The notes under the pieces were generated by a model. That model worked only from the letters and a program-made list of their open reading frames with translations. It made no database searches and was not told the origin of the DNA. A stretch of DNA of 64,000 nt from Capra hircus (Eukaryota > Chordata > Mammalia > Artiodactyla > Bovidae). The stretch spans positions 14,278,001 to 14,342,000 of the forward strand of contig NC_030813.1 in the NCBI RefSeq assembly GCF_001704415.2, written 5' to 3'. A program made the translations under genes and the position numbers. This document shows, one piece after another, positions 1 to 13,129 of the stretch. Positions within the stretch are counted from its first letter, which is position 1; each line of letters begins with the position of its first letter.

Positions 1-120
1 TAAAGCTGAAACTCCAGTACTTTGGCTACCTCATGTGAAGAGTTGACTCATTGGGAAAAACTCTGATGCTGGGAGGGATTGGGGGCAGGAGGAGAAGGGG
101 ACGACCGAGGATGAGATGGC
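1..120 (+). mobile_element. BovB (RTE LINE) 3'-region fragment
   Basis: The sequence encodes part of the C-terminal tail of the BovB ORF (GGIGGRRRRG-type basic stretch) and is cut by the window start. It stops abruptly at about 120, without the terminal ~130 bases or the CTGAA-repeat tail, so its 3' end was lost by deletion or rearrangement. The same BovB segment occurs again at 780-900. Confidence 0.85.
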
Positions 121-779
121 TATTTCATTTTTATGATCATGTAACTCTGTCATTCCATAGGCAGAGAACATTTCTAAAAATATACAATGAGACCATAATG
201 TAATAGAAAATGGATCTTACAGTTGGGTAATCAGTGTTTTAGTTAAGTTAGTTTATTTGTCTCTGGATTATTCCAGGTTTGGAGGAGTTGGTTAAGTGCA
301 GAGGTAAAATGTTAAAGTTTAATGTGAAAAGTTTAATTTTAGGTGGAGCAAAAAACGGATCATTTTAGATATTTTAGAATAGATCTTTGGGTGAGGTGTA
401 TTTCAAGGGGTAGATTTTACTCTTCCAACTTGAAATAATTTCAGCAAGGTAATTATATTTTGAAAATTAATTTTCCTTATTTCACACTTATTTTAGTCCC
501 AGAGTATTGTGGAAAAATTAGATCACTGTTTCACCATTAACCTTCCCCTAGTTGCTCTTAAAATGGATGGAAAAACTTCCACAGCTTGGTTGTGCAATTC
601 CTATCTTGTCCCCTTGTCTTTAAAAGCAATTGATGATGTGAAAATGTATGCCAAATGAAGTATTTTATTTACTATTATGACTGAAATTACATTTTGTTCA
701 GAAATAAGAGACCCTACGTTTCACTTAGAGTCCAATAAAGCATTGCAATAGAACAGATCATTCTAATTAGGTATAAGTA
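121..779. other. Unique AT-rich DNA, nothing recognised
   Basis: No reading frame, repeat family or RNA gene was recognised between the two BovB pieces. Confidence 0.5.
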
Positions 780-1030
780 ATGAAACTACAGCACTTTGGC
801 CACCTCATGCGAAGACTCACTGGTAAAGACTCTGATGCTGGGAGGGATTGGGGGCAGGAAGAGAAGGGGACGACAGAGGATGAGATGGGTGGATGGCATC
901 ACCGACTCAATGGACATGAGTTTGGGTGAACTCCGGGAGTTGGTGATGGACAGGGAGGCCTGGCGTGCCGCAATTCATGGGGTTGCAAAGAGTCGGACAC
1001 GACTGAACGAATGAACTGAACTGAACTGAA
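780..1030 (+). mobile_element. BovB 3' end, 5'-truncated
   Basis: This is the last ~250 bases of BovB: the coding tail (MRWVDGITDSMDMSLGELRE, then the MDREAWRAAIHGVAKSRT box), a stop codon, and the CTGAACTGAA tail at 1015-1030. The 72-codon frame is open but is only the extreme C-terminus of the ~1000-residue BovB protein and carries no catalytic domain. Confidence 0.93.
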
Positions 1031-1085
1031 TATTTAGGTGATTTTATATTGCAAGTTTTGTCCCGATATACTTATCAGAAAGGTA

Positions 1086-1215
1086 TACTGGAAAAGGGAA
1101 TGGCAAACCACTCAAGTATTCTTGCCTGGAATATCCCAACAGAAGAGCCTGGTGGGCCACACAGTCCATGGGGTCACAAAGAGTCAGACACAGCTGCGTG
1201 ACTGAGCATGCACAC
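1086..1215 (+). mobile_element. Bov-tA SINE, 5'-truncated, 16-bp TSD
   Basis: The body matches the BovB-derived 3' part of Bov-tA (gaatggcaaaccactcaag, gtggggtcacaaagagtcagac-like box). The tRNA-like head is missing. A perfect 16-bp direct repeat (acttatcagaaaggta) flanks it at 1070-1085 and 1216-1231, which fixes both ends and shows a single retrotransposition event. Confidence 0.92.
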
Positions 1216-1231
1216 ACTTATCAGAAAGGTA

Positions 1232-2672
1232 GGATTTGGCATGTTTATGTACGTTATGAATTTTTTTTCTTTAGAATTGCTACCATTTAAAAAAATGACT
1301 CAGATTCACACAACAGCCTTCTTTGCTGTAACTAATCCCTCCAGATCAGACTGAGCTGTACAGGCTGTGCTTCCTGCCTGAACCCGCCTAAGTGAACTGA
1401 AGCAGACCAAAAACAAAATAAAAATTCGGCAGAGATTCTTTCCATTATTTTTTAGGAATTCCAGAACTTGTCAAATCTGAACTTCAAAGTAGTTCCCTGC
1501 CTCTCTATCATTGTCTAGGTATAATATCCTACTCATTGTCTCCATAAAAGGGGTACAGGTCTTTTCAGGGAGCTGTTAAGTGACCTCTGCATATCCCAAC
1601 AATGAGATGGCATGAAGGCACCATGGCTGTGTAAAACCAGAGCAAGTCAAACTCTCCTTGAAATAAGAGTTCCTATAGAAATACAAAATCTCAGGGGAGT
1701 TCTTTTTTTTTTTTTTTAAGAAAGCCTATAAAATAATCTGCTTAAATATGATGGTTTTTTCCCCTTCCCTATTTTTTAAAGATAAGAGGAATTAGAACTA
1801 TAGATAAGCCATATGGATCAAAGTGGATTGGTTTAGTTATCTGTTGTAAGGTTTTATTTGGATCTTTTACAAAAAGATTATAGGTTAAGTCTTGTTGGGT
1901 CTCTGTTCTGCAACTCTAAGCTCTGTGTTATTTATAATATTTTAACAGGGATTAGTGGAAGGGAGGTAAAGTGATAAACTTCCACATGTACATTGTTTTT
2001 CTGGCAAATTTTAGTTAAAATATCACAGACTATATTTACATAGATGGAATGCACTGATAGAACATCGATCTACCAATGCCTCACAAGTCTGGGTCTCTCT
2101 TGTGGACATTTGCCCATGGAAGATATTTCACAATAGGAACACTTCTGGACAATGTGCTCATCTGGTCTGACTGTTACTATTCCTAGTTCTTACATAGACC
2201 ACCATGATTTCACTGGTGGGATATTAAGAATTTTTAGGAAGTTGGATTAATATTCAAGAGTTATGTGTTTCTACCATTTTGTTAATTTTAAATCCCCTGG
2301 AAGATATCTTCAACCAACATATTTTTCAGGACAATGTGTTACCTTTAAAATCTGTTTGTCTAAGACTGTAGAATTCCCTCCTTACTATAACATGACTTTC
2401 ATTCTATAATAGGCACACATACTTTGCACAAAAGAAATTCATTCTTTATAACATTTCAGTTTTTTTTCCCTCCAATATGACTCCTCTCTGACAAAAGTTT
2501 CTGAGTCATTGTGCTTTTCCTTTAATTTTCCATTCTAGCTACATTTGGGTGGTACCCACATCAGCTAATTTCTAGTGGGAAAATAAGTCTTATTTTCCAT
2601 CTCTTCGGAGCCTGGAACTGTTGTGGAGGAATTCTTTCTCTGAGTATTTCAGGCTGGGTGTTTCTGCTTCCT
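1232..2672. other. Unique DNA, nothing recognised
   Basis: AT-rich sequence with a poly-T run near 1704-1718. No repeat family or exon was recognised. Confidence 0.5.
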
Positions 2673-2893
2673 GTGTGCTCAGCCGCCCAGCTGTGTTCCA
2701 TTCTTTGCAGCCCCATAGACTGGGCTGCAGCTCACCAGGCTCCTCTGTCCATGGAATTTTCCAGGCAAGAGTACTGGGTTAGGTTGCCATTTCCTACTCC
2801 AGGGGATCCTCCTGACCCAGGGATTGAACCTGCATCTCTTGTGTCTCCTGCATTGGCAGGTGAGTGTTTTACCACTAGTCCTACTTGTTTCCC
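2673..2893 (-). mobile_element. Bov-tA SINE
   Basis: Read on the minus strand, it has a degraded tRNA-like head at about 2830-2893 and the BovB-derived body with the 'tccatggaattttccaggca' box near 2748. The open frames on both strands here are by-products of the SINE. Confidence 0.87.
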
Positions 2894-4910
2894 ATAGAAG
2901 AATATACTCTGTCGCTCAACTGGTAGACTCTGATCTAGGAGAACAGCAGAGCCCTGCATTTTATGAATATAATCAGGATCATGTAATCACATAGGACTCT
3001 TTGTACTACCCAGTGGTTATCTATATATCCATCTACACGACTCTTAGATTATCCGTGAATTGTGGTCCATCCAAACAGCAACCCAATCATCTCTGTATTA
3101 TTTATACTCAACCTTCATCCACACATAGTTTTCTATAGTTGACAACAAATATGGACATCTCAAAAATATATGCAAATATATATCAGTGTGTCAAGAACTG
3201 AGGAACAAGGGGAAACAAGAAGGACTAAGCACATAAAATGTGCCTCATATTTCTTTTTTTGAAGAGATGAATGAATAGGAAAATTATAAATGTAAGGGCA
3301 AGATTAAAAAGCAAAAATGTATAGTCTGTCTCTGGGTATATGAGTAGCCTGACACACACAGTGGTAAACCTAATAAAACCAAATTTCAGTTTTTCAAAGT
3401 TTTTCTCTCTAGATAAGAAGCATGGTAGTTAAGAGGAGATTATGAAATAAGTGATTCCATCTTGTATTTGGAGGTGTATTTTCTTTACGTACATAAAAAG
3501 TTTCATGGATGGTATTCTCTAGAATTCAGCTGAGAGAATATAGCTATTAACAGTAATGAAAAAAATGTTCTTATCAGTTTTCTAATGGCCCAGTTTGTCA
3601 GTTTGTGAAGTCCTTAATAATAACTTTATATAATTAGACATTCAGAACCTGGAAAATATTTATTTTCTGAATAGAAAAAAGAAATGGTAAGTCCCTGACG
3701 TACATGGTACTTCAGAGCCATGTAAGAGCTGTCATTGAAAGCCTACCAGCCCCATTATCTTCCAAGGAAAGGAGGGCACTGCGCAGAGCAAAAGACTTCT
3801 TATCTTTCTTAACATCAATCACAAAATGTAGAAATAGGAAAAAGGCACCCTGGTTTCTATGACTAAGCTTTTGTCACTCTCCCATCTGTGAATCCATATA
3901 AACTTTAACATTTTCATTTTCAGGATATTTTCCAGCCCTAGAATATGATTAAGATATTCCCATTTATGCCTGTGTATTCACTCACTCATACACACATAAC
4001 ACAATCAGATGGAGTGTGTCTCTGAGTCTTTATATATATATATTCATATATTATCATGCCTTTTTCATATCCATGAAGATAATTCTGCATGAATGTGCAT
4101 GAATTCACAAGTGAATTGTGTTGCAGACACACCCACACTTTCCCAACTGTCACCTTTGGCCTTGCATGCTGCTGTTTCCCAATCTTCATGGCCTCAAGCA
4201 TAAACAAAGCTTTCCTCTCCTGTTTACTGATTTACTCTTCATCAGATAAACACAAGTCTTGTGATCATGACCTGCTTTCATATCCTTTCTTTCTTTTTGA
4301 ACCAAAGGAGCTATGTTGCTGAGATTCCTATCAGGAGAAAATATCATTTATCAGTGGTAAAGTTTAGGGCTCACACAATGGAAACTGACACTTCTGTGCA
4401 TCCCAGGGCATATTTGTAGCCAGGAGAGGTGATTCTGCATGTTTTGAGCTTGATGACTTCTCCCACCATGTAAAGATGATAATGTTTTGTTCCTCAGTAA
4501 AATTAAATAAAAACCTACTATTTGTGAAAGAATATAATTTCTTTGGGGAAATCAAATCAATACCAGTTCTCTAGTTTCAATAGTTACGGTAAGTGCATAT
4601 TTCTCATGCTTTATTCACAAAAGCGTCCCCTTATACAAATAAGTTTAGATGCTTGCTAAACCCCAGCCAGGGCTAGTCTGAATCTGTAAGAACATTGAAG
4701 TCAAAGTTTTCACACAGCGATCATGTGCACATTTTGCTTGCATTATATTAAATTAATAGTTGAGAAATATGGCTGAAAATATATACCATTGGCAACCACA
4801 AACGTCTATATTACAAAGTATGTGGTTTGGCTGAAAGCTATTGCATTCAAAGAATGCCCAGCTCTAACTTGCTCTTCTGAACACCATGACAGTATGAAAT
4901 ATCATACATT
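2894..4910. other. Unique DNA, nothing recognised
   Basis: About 2 kb of AT-rich DNA with a short (TA)n stretch near 4031-4042. Several chance frames of 60-77 codons show no domain or start context. Nothing else was recognised. Confidence 0.5.
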
Positions 4911-5135
4911 AGAGCAAAAATTACTCATTGGAAAAGACCCTGATGCTGGGGAAGATTGAAGGCAGGAAGCGAAGGGGACGACAGAGAATGGGATGGTTGG
5001 ATGGCATTACTGACTTGACGGACATGAATTTGAGCAAGCTCTGGGACTGGTGATGGACAGGGAAGTCTGGCGTGCTGCAGTCCATGGAGTTGCAAAGAGT
5101 GGGACACGACTGAGCGACTGAACTGAGAGCAAAAA
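4911..5135 (+). mobile_element. BovB 3' end with 10-bp TSD
   Basis: A 205-bp, strongly 5'-truncated BovB copy (body 4921-5125) begins in the LEKTLMLG-coding box and ends at the terminal 'gagcgactgaactg'. The direct repeat agagcaaaaa lies at 4911-4920 and 5126-5135. Both frames are closed by substitutions. Confidence 0.9.
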
Positions 5136-7779
5136 ATAAAATCGCTGAATCAAAAGGAATAAATATAACCTTTCAGTCTGAGAAAGGCCTGACATTTTGA
5201 TTTTTATATCATGGACTAGGAAAAATACCTTAACTGTTGTTGTTAACTATGTTTCAAACCTTCCTCACTAGCAGGATGAATTTTCTTAGTTGGAGTTAAT
5301 TGTTCGGTACACTCCTCTCTTTGAATCTCCCCATGCTTGGTATGTTTCTAGTATAGCAACCCCATTGCTCTCCAAAGTTCCTGGCTTTTATACTAAAGTG
5401 GTTTTTTTTGTGCTCTAATTATTTGTACTTGTAACAACACCATAGGGAAATTATTTCAATTTCAATTTGTTTAGCACCAGAGTCTCAAAATGAGTGAGAA
5501 ATGTTTTTATACACCATACCAAAAGAGAGCAGCAAACCAAGGAAAGGTCACAGGAATTTCTCTTACGTAGCACATCCATTAGTTGTCCATGTTATTAGTT
5601 AATAGTATTACATAGTAAAGCACCCCAAGTGGATTCCAAATGTGCAGCAAATTTGTACAAACTTACCATGTTTTTTTTCCAGGCTGTGCTCACCACTTCT
5701 TTCCCTTCCTGCTTGACAATATGTTGCCATGCAATAAAAGCCCTAATGCCCATTTTCAACGATTAGCTGTACATCAGCATTACCACCACAAATCCACAAG
5801 TTTCACATCAAGCATTAAATGGGATGAATATTGATCTGCTAAAGAGGATTTATTTATTTCTAGCTCTATCCAAAGATCAACTGCTAGCAGCTTTTGGGAG
5901 ATCTGTGAAGCTCTCACAGCACAAAGCTACTGCATACATGACACTGGACTTGACATTTCAGTTCTGGAAGAAAACCAAACAGTAAATTCAGTGCAATAAT
6001 CCTAGATAAATGAGATGATCACTGGAAAGGCTGAGATAGTTAAGTGGTCTATCAGAGAAGTCCAACGGATGGTATTGAACAGTTGCTACATAGAATCCTC
6101 ACTCATGTCAATATGGTCCAAAGCATCATCATATCAGATGCCAATATAATCACATTCAAACAATCTCTACCTTCTGCTTAGATTTCTCTGCCTGTATATT
6201 TTGCTGGATTTACGAGTGACTGCAGATAATACACAGTGTGACGGAAGCTGCAGCCTAAAGTGTATGAGCAACACTTGTTGTGAATATGTGTAAGCTGCAT
6301 TATAATGTAACATGACTTGAATGAAATGCATTAAATTGAATTATGCTATATAGCATGTGGGATGCAGTTCCATATTCTTACTGATAGTGCAAGGGATGAA
6401 CGGATGGATCTGAGTAACTCAAAGCCTATCAGTTTTAAAAATAAGAAAGCTCCAATTCTGTTATAAATATTCTAAGACTTGTGGAGTTCCTTCTTTCCCC
6501 TCAGTGTAGAAAAACTGTTCTCCTATATAACATTCAAGGACTATAATCACCTTAAAACTCAATCAAATATTGGCTGAACCAAATAAATATTTGCCTTTTG
6601 CATAAATTCAGTGTCGCTGAAAGAGGTGTCCTTTAACTTTACAGTAACCAAAACTTTACTTCTATCCATGGGAGTATTTTTAAAAGGCTCCCCTCCAATA
6701 AGTCTTAGACTTCCAGAAAATGTGGACATTTGCATTCATTTTATTTAATACAATTAGCCCGTTAGTTTAATAGAATTAGGCTAGACAACCGTTTAAATTT
6801 TTCTTGTCAGAACTGTAAAAAATTAAGCAAATCAAAGCAAACTTTGTATGTGTCTGTAAACATGAAAAATGCTTCCATTAATGAATTGTATTGGTTCAAG
6901 TAATTGCAAATTCAGTAAGCTCAGTGCTATACATGTAAAAATAATTTGTAATTGAGGTTGATATATTAAACATAAGTCATCTTCACTTATGTGTCACTTT
7001 ATACCACTGCATTCATTTAAAACACATCAACTGAAACTGTCCATTTCACTCTGTCCTGTAGAGGCTCCACCTTAAAAAGAAGTGTTTCCTAAACTTATGG
7101 AGGTTGAGGGGGAAAAAGAGAGAAGCAGCATCTTAGCTTTTCTTGAGTTCTACTCTATTACAATGTTTTGCTCTTTGATTGTTTACATTTATTTTAATTA
7201 TTAAACTTGTCAAACTATAGAGTAAAAGAGTCTAAACACTTGGAGAAATGAAAAAAGAAGTAAGAAATGGAATGAGTGGAGGTTTTGTGGTTCTGAAATA
7301 CCAGAAGCAGTATCCCCATTTGTAACTTTACTCTTTTGGAAAAAAAAAAAAAACACTTCTGTATTAATCATAATGTTTCTGGAAGCTGAAAAATCATGCT
7401 TTGTTGTGGATATTTGAAGCTTTTGGTAGCAGATGTCCTTAGAAAAGGGACCACTTAGTTTAATTAGGGTTTGCCTGCAGATCCAAGGGTCTAGGTTGCC
7501 CAGGCCAAATGATGTTTATCAGTTTAAACAGTGTTGTCAGAAGACAGAGAAACTAGGATAAACATTGAATACTCATTGTCGTCTCTCTGGTTGTGCAATT
7601 TATTATAATTCCTGTTAGCCATCCAGAAAATAGGGATCATATACAATAATTTTTTAGAAATTAAAAAATATATGCAAATTGCACGAAAAAGTAGTCTGGG
7701 AGTAGTTTCTAAGATTTTTTAATTACTTAATTTGAAGATATTTCAAAACTGAAAATTTTTTGCTTTTAGTTTTTTTTAG
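5136..7779. other. Repeat-poor unique DNA
   Basis: About 2.6 kb without any recognised transposon. Only an A-run at 7339-7352 stands out. No exon could be supported. Confidence 0.5.
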
Positions 7780-8050
7780 CAGAGTACTCTTGCCTGGAAA
7801 ATCCCATGGACAGAGGAGCCTGGTGGGCTGCAGTCTGTGGGGTCGCAAAGAGTCGGACATGACTGAGCGACTTCACTTTCACTTTTCACTTTCATGCATT
7901 GGAGAAGGAAATGGCGACTCACTCCAGTGTTCTTGCCTGGAGAATCCCAGGGACGGGGGAGCCTGGTGGGCTGCCGTCTCTGGGGTTGGGCAGAGTCAGA
8001 CACGACTGAAGTGACTTAGCAGCAGCAGCAGCAGCAGCAGCAACAGAGTA
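7780..8050 (+). mobile_element. Bov-A2 SINE with (AGC)8 tail
   Basis: Two related BovB-derived monomers in tandem (each with the 'cttgcctgg' and 'agcctggtgggctgc' boxes) are separated by the 'cactttcacttttcacttt' linker, and the copy ends in eight AGC units (8018-8041). A possible 7-bp TSD, cagagta, is at 7780-7786 and 8044-8050. The first ~30 bases of monomer 1 are missing. Confidence 0.92.
8018..8041 (+). repeat. (AGC)8 trinucleotide tail
   Basis: Eight perfect AGC units form the tail of the Bov-A2 SINE. Such tails commonly vary in length between individuals. Confidence 0.95.
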
Positions 8051-9077
8051 TTTAGTAACAATATTATGTACCAGCTAATAGCTTCTTTTCAGGAGATGAA
8101 TTTTCCACATTTCTGAATCACATATCTTTTGAGGAGGAAAACAACATTCTTAAAGGAAAGTTGGGGGAGGGATTATGACAGAAAATTGTCTCTCTACATA
8201 GGGCATTTCTCATATCATCGATCCTAGAAACTGGAAAAGTCTTGACAGTTTCAAGCATCCATAAATTCATAAGCTATGGATCTGTATTGTTAGTACAACC
8301 TATGAGTGCTGCTTTTCAAAGTTCCCCATGTGTTAGAACAGCTGGTTCTATTGGGTCCCTTTATCTGTCCTCCTCAATGTCTTATCTTCCTTCTCAGCAT
8401 CTTCTTTGGCAGTTTTTGTGAGATATTACTCAATATACATTAAAAATATCTATACAAATCAGAGACTAGCAGTGATAAAGATTCTCTAATGTCAACTAGC
8501 CATTTACCTTTGTTATGTTTAGAAATTACTAATAGGCATACAGTGGGCATCCAATAAATGGTTTTTGTTGTTGTTGTCACTAAACTAAATTGAAACTCTT
8601 TCACTTGGGTTTTCTTAAACGTGACCCTAGTTGAGTCTGTCTTATAATTTTTGTTACTCAGTTAATTAATAGGAAACGAAGCTATTCAAAAAATTAGGAC
8701 ATGCATTCATGGGTGACTTAGACAAAAATTTAAAAATTACATGTATTTAATAATCCACATACTTGAGGTTCTAAAATCATTTTACTTGTGTCTCCATAGA
8801 TATGATTTTAGGATACTAGAGCAGCCATACCAGAGCTAAGGCTGCAGCCTCATTCTTCCTGGACATAATGCTTTTACTGAACAATAACTCCTTTCTTCAG
8901 AAACACTTCATAACATATGCCCCACTGAAGTGGACTGCAGTGCCTGCGGTCAGAGGAACATGGTAAGATTTCAGATAGGAAGGAAAGCATCCTTCTTCTC
9001 TCCTCCACTTTTTAAAAAATATGATCAGTCACACCTGATTCCTTTCTGTGGGATGTGTAAGACAATATCCGTTCTCC

Positions 9078-9080
<3 letters not shown>
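8051..9080. other. Repeat-poor unique DNA
   Basis: No transposon or exon was recognised. A short GTT run lies near 8564-8578. Confidence 0.5.
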
Positions 9081-9120
<40 letters not shown>

Positions 9121-9132
9121 GTTGTTGTTGTT
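9081..9132 (+). repeat. Compound microsatellite (TG)n(GTT)n
   Basis: About 19 TG units run directly into about five GTT units. The Cys-Val run in the overlapping 100-codon frame is simply this repeat translated. Confidence 0.97.
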
Positions 9133-12100
9133 AGAGGTAAACCAAGGCCATTTAGGTAATGTGCTGCTTTTTGTCTTGATTGTTTATGCCAGCTGGGAGC
9201 AAACAGATAAAGATGCTAAAGGCAAGCTTTAAAGTTATTGTAGAGAGAGACATGGTCTGGAAATTCAAGTTGAATCACTTAGTTAATCAAATGTCCCAGT
9301 GTAAAAAGAGTGTGGAAGCAGTGTTTTGTAGTAACTTATTTCAGAGACCGATCTGCTTAGATCTCTGCTGCTGTTTTTCCAATTTCCTACCAAGAGTAAA
9401 TTGGTTTTGCTCCCATTATTGCTCTTTCTCACGTTTCAGTTGGTCTTACCAGAGAAAATGGCTCAATGCTGCAACAATGATTTGGAGAATACCAATCCCT
9501 TGATTTAGACAACAGTTTTGTTTTTTTTTAAATTTCTTCTCAACTGTTGTTCTGGATGCTTTTTCTCCTTTTTATAAACAGAGTGAAACAAAGGACTGTT
9601 GTTCTTAACGTGCACTGCATGTGCTTGTAACATATATGGGAAAGCATAATAGGAAGGGTTTTCTTTTCCAGTTACATATTATGCTCCTGCCTAACAAAAG
9701 TGCTAGCGGCATGAAATGATGCAATAAACCTCTCTAACAGTAGCTGATTTGTATGCAACAATGACCATAAGGGTAACTCTTCAGCAAACCTGAATCTCAT
9801 ATATAATGCATAGCAGTTAATAAATCATAGTAAAATCAAATGGCTGAGAGCCAGCAATACCTAACTAGTAATGGAAAGGAGTGGAAAGATTTATGGAGAG
9901 ACAGATTCTGTCTGGATTTTGCTTTTAAGATGCTTACCAACTGCAGCGGAGTATCTTACGTGGCTTCTGACTAGATGAGTCTTCTGTTGATTCATTCCAT
10001 CCTCCCCCAACCCCGCCCCAACCCCCGTCCCCAGGGCCTCTGGCTACCCTTTACCTTCTACCACCAGGTGGAGTGTTGTCTACTAACCATTTAAGGTTTA
10101 ATACTTCAGAACCAATACAAATCTTATGGGTCGAAAATGTTCCTTTTGAACATCTAGTTATGAGTTATGTAAATAAGTTTTTAGCAAGGTGTTTCCCTCC
10201 ATCAAATCCATGCAGATAAATACACTTTGAAACCCTTGCTCAAAAATCTTTTTCTTTAAATAGCATTTCACATACCTTGACAGAGAAGCAAGGTTAGAGT
10301 TTTGCTTTATAGTTTCAGAACAAAGTGTTCTTTAGATGTTCTCATTGTATCTTACTGCCAGTGTTCTTCCGGCTGTAGCTTGTGAATCTTAGAAACGCAG
10401 AATTTGAAAATTTGTCACATGTCAAGAAGAGGAATATTGAGGACAACATGTGCCATACAGATCTGAGAGAAGCATTCACTTCAAATCTGTTTCTGGTTAT
10501 TAGTAGGTCTTGGCCAATTTCCGGCGCTGACATGGGCTATTGAGATGTGTGGCAAACATGTCACCTTAGAGTTAGAAATATTTGAACTTGAATTATGACC
10601 TTTAACAAATTCTTAACATTAAAAAAAATGAAGATAAATTGCTGACAGAGTGGCTTGCAGATAGTAGTAATGCCTCTGTTTGATTGCCTACATAATTTTC
10701 TATCCTATGCGGACTCAAGTTTTTATTTTAGATTGCTCTACATTTATCGCTGGACTTTGCTGGTCGTGGAAAAGAGATCATCTTCCCAAATATTATAATA
10801 CTAACGTAAATACTTTTACTATTCAGCAATGTATATTGATGTCTATTGGAGGTAAAAATGGATGAAAGAGCATATAAGAACCTAGTTTTCTTTTTTTTTG
10901 TTTTTCTCCCCAGTGCATTAGAATTATTTGCCTTCAATTATGGTAGCCACAAGATGGCAGTAATTCCTCATTAAATGGTCAATTGCCACTGCCCTGGATT
11001 ACAGGGTAGTGACTGACACCAGGTTAGACAGAGGTAGGAAATTAGGAGAAGGATCTCCTTGCGTTAAGGGTGAAAATAAAACGGTGCAAGTGTTAGAGAT
11101 CATGGGAATGGTCTAAAGTAAGTGAAATTAGTTTTATCCTGATGTTTTTAGATTTCCTGGTGGCAGAAATTTCAGGATTTCAGGTGAAATTCGAGTGAAA
11201 TGATTTGTCATCCATCAGAATGATACTCTTGAAGGTTATATTATAAAATGACTGCATTGGAATAATCTGAGGATGTGACTAGTTTTATTTCTCTCTACAG
11301 TAATTAATTTCCTAGTGACTATAGAGAATTAGGCTTGTTTTGGCAGCTAAATATGCAGTGATGCTCAGCAGTAGATAGAGATGTTTCAGTGTAAAAATAT
11401 CCACATGTCCTTGAGATAAAATCCTAATTCAAATTAAAATAACTGGAGACAAAAATACGTAAAGGGCCCGATGCCTGCCCCAGCACACTCTGTACTTCAA
11501 GAATTCGGAACAGCCCATATTTCAAAGTGGTACTGGGGTGAGCAGAAGTGTAGGCAGTAAAGCAAGTCTGAAAATAGTGCATTTTTCTGTTTATTCTCTA
11601 CAAATGGCTCTAATTGATGAAGCCGGTGAGCTTTATTTTTGTTAATGTTAGCCAGCAAGGGTAAGGTGTTTAGAAATTGCAGCTTTGGGAAAATATTGTC
11701 AGTAAGAATATTTTAAAAATTATGTAAATCAGATATAACTGCATAATAGCAAAAAAGCTAGCAGAAGCAAAGTGTCAGAAAATTATTCGTCACAGAGATC
11801 TAAAAGGCTAAATATGGCAAATTTCTGAAAAATACAACATAGAATTATATGTTCAATATCCAGTGAATTGGATTAGTTTTACATATTTAATGGAAAGGAA
11901 TTTTATTCATTTTTGTTGGTGGTGTGCGAAGCTTATTTCAACTCTATTTTGTGTAAATAGTCTCTGATTTTCTGCTCTATATTATAATCCTGATTGTAGT
12001 GTTTCAGGATTGTGATGGGTTTTCTTTGTGTCTCTGCATGAAAAGAGAAGCGTTAAAAGAGTTATATGGATACTTCAACCTTAAAATGTTATTACTGGTA

Positions 12101-12834
12101 ATAACATGATTAGAACAAAAGTGTGTTTATAAAAATAATATTTATTATTTTGACTCAATTTATTCATATTATATATTTTGCTAGCAGAGATCCATTGACT
12201 TAGAAAAATACTTCTATTTTTCCCTATGCTGACATCTAAAACAGCCATTTTTAAGAGCAGTTTAATGAATTTAGTTGTATTTCTTAGTTTAAACTTATAG
12301 GCAGAAGCTAAATTTAGTAACTATAAATGTTTGACATTTAATATACTTTTACAACTATCTATGTGCATATCACATCCATTAGCGTCATGCTCAGTTAAGC
12401 CAGGGTTGCAGCAGATGAACAGTTATCAGAGCAGGAGGACTGGGGATTTGGGCCATTTTCCTCATGTAGATAAACTGTGTTTGAAGTATGGAGACCACAT
12501 TTAAAGAAAGAGAGGAAGAGGGTGGTTGAGCAAACCTATGTTCTTTTATCTGTCTGTTTATAAGCCTTGATTTATTCATGATATAACGATATTGTAGAAC
12601 ATAGCTTTGAAAATTCTGTACTAGAAAAATGAATTTTTCCTGGGAAGTGGACACTTCTGAAGCTGTGAAAGTATTTAAGAGGAGAGAATAAAGACTTATA
12701 ATCCTGATTTTTTTCAGCAAAAAATCCTTCTAAGTTATATTTATCAAAACCTTTAATGATTAGATATAACTTGGCAGACTATGGATACTTTCTGGTCAAC
12801 TGATAAATTATGTTCAAAATTATTACTTATTATG
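9133..12834. other. Repeat-poor unique DNA
   Basis: This 3.7-kb block contains no recognised interspersed repeat. It has C-rich patches near 10003-10035 and poly-T/A runs near 9520 and 10890. Frames of up to 109 codons occur, but without family resemblance or splice context. The segments near 9660-9780 and 11590-11660 look less AT-degenerate and could be conserved non-coding DNA; this is only an impression. Confidence 0.4.
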
Positions 12835-12965
12835 ACATAATGAGGGATGTGGGAGGGAGGCTCAAGAGGGAGGGGATATATGTATACATATAGCTGGTTC
12901 ACTTCATCGTACAGCAGAAACTAACACAACACTGTAAAGCAATTCTAATAAAAAATAAAATTTAA
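12835..12965 (+). mobile_element. L1 3' end (artiodactyl L1)
   Basis: It resembles an L1 3' UTR end: a G-rich 'gggagggaggctcaagaggg' stretch, then 'cagcagaaactaacacaaca', 'ttgtaaagcaa'-like sequence and an A-rich tail near 12946-12962. It is 5'-truncated to about 130 bases. Confidence 0.8.
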
Positions 12966-13129
12966 TAGCATGTATGTTTGCATAGCCAACACTTACACTT
13001 GAGTATTAGTTACAAAACAATAGTTAAGTAATCATTTTTAAAAATAAAACAGGCAGGATTATGACTAAATGAGGCATCTCTTGATTGAGTCTCATCTCTC
13101 AACAATAATTTGACATCCACCTATAGACA

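Noticed and set aside
8018..8041. CAG/AGC repeat as a disease-type expansion locus
   Set aside because: It is the normal tail of a Bov-A2 SINE; the same tails occur at 29778, 32023 and 58804.
9180..9503. 107-codon frame after the microsatellite
   Set aside because: No family resemblance and no splice or start context; length is within chance.
12391..12720. 109-codon minus-strand frame
   Set aside because: No recognisable domain; AT-rich composition without coding bias.
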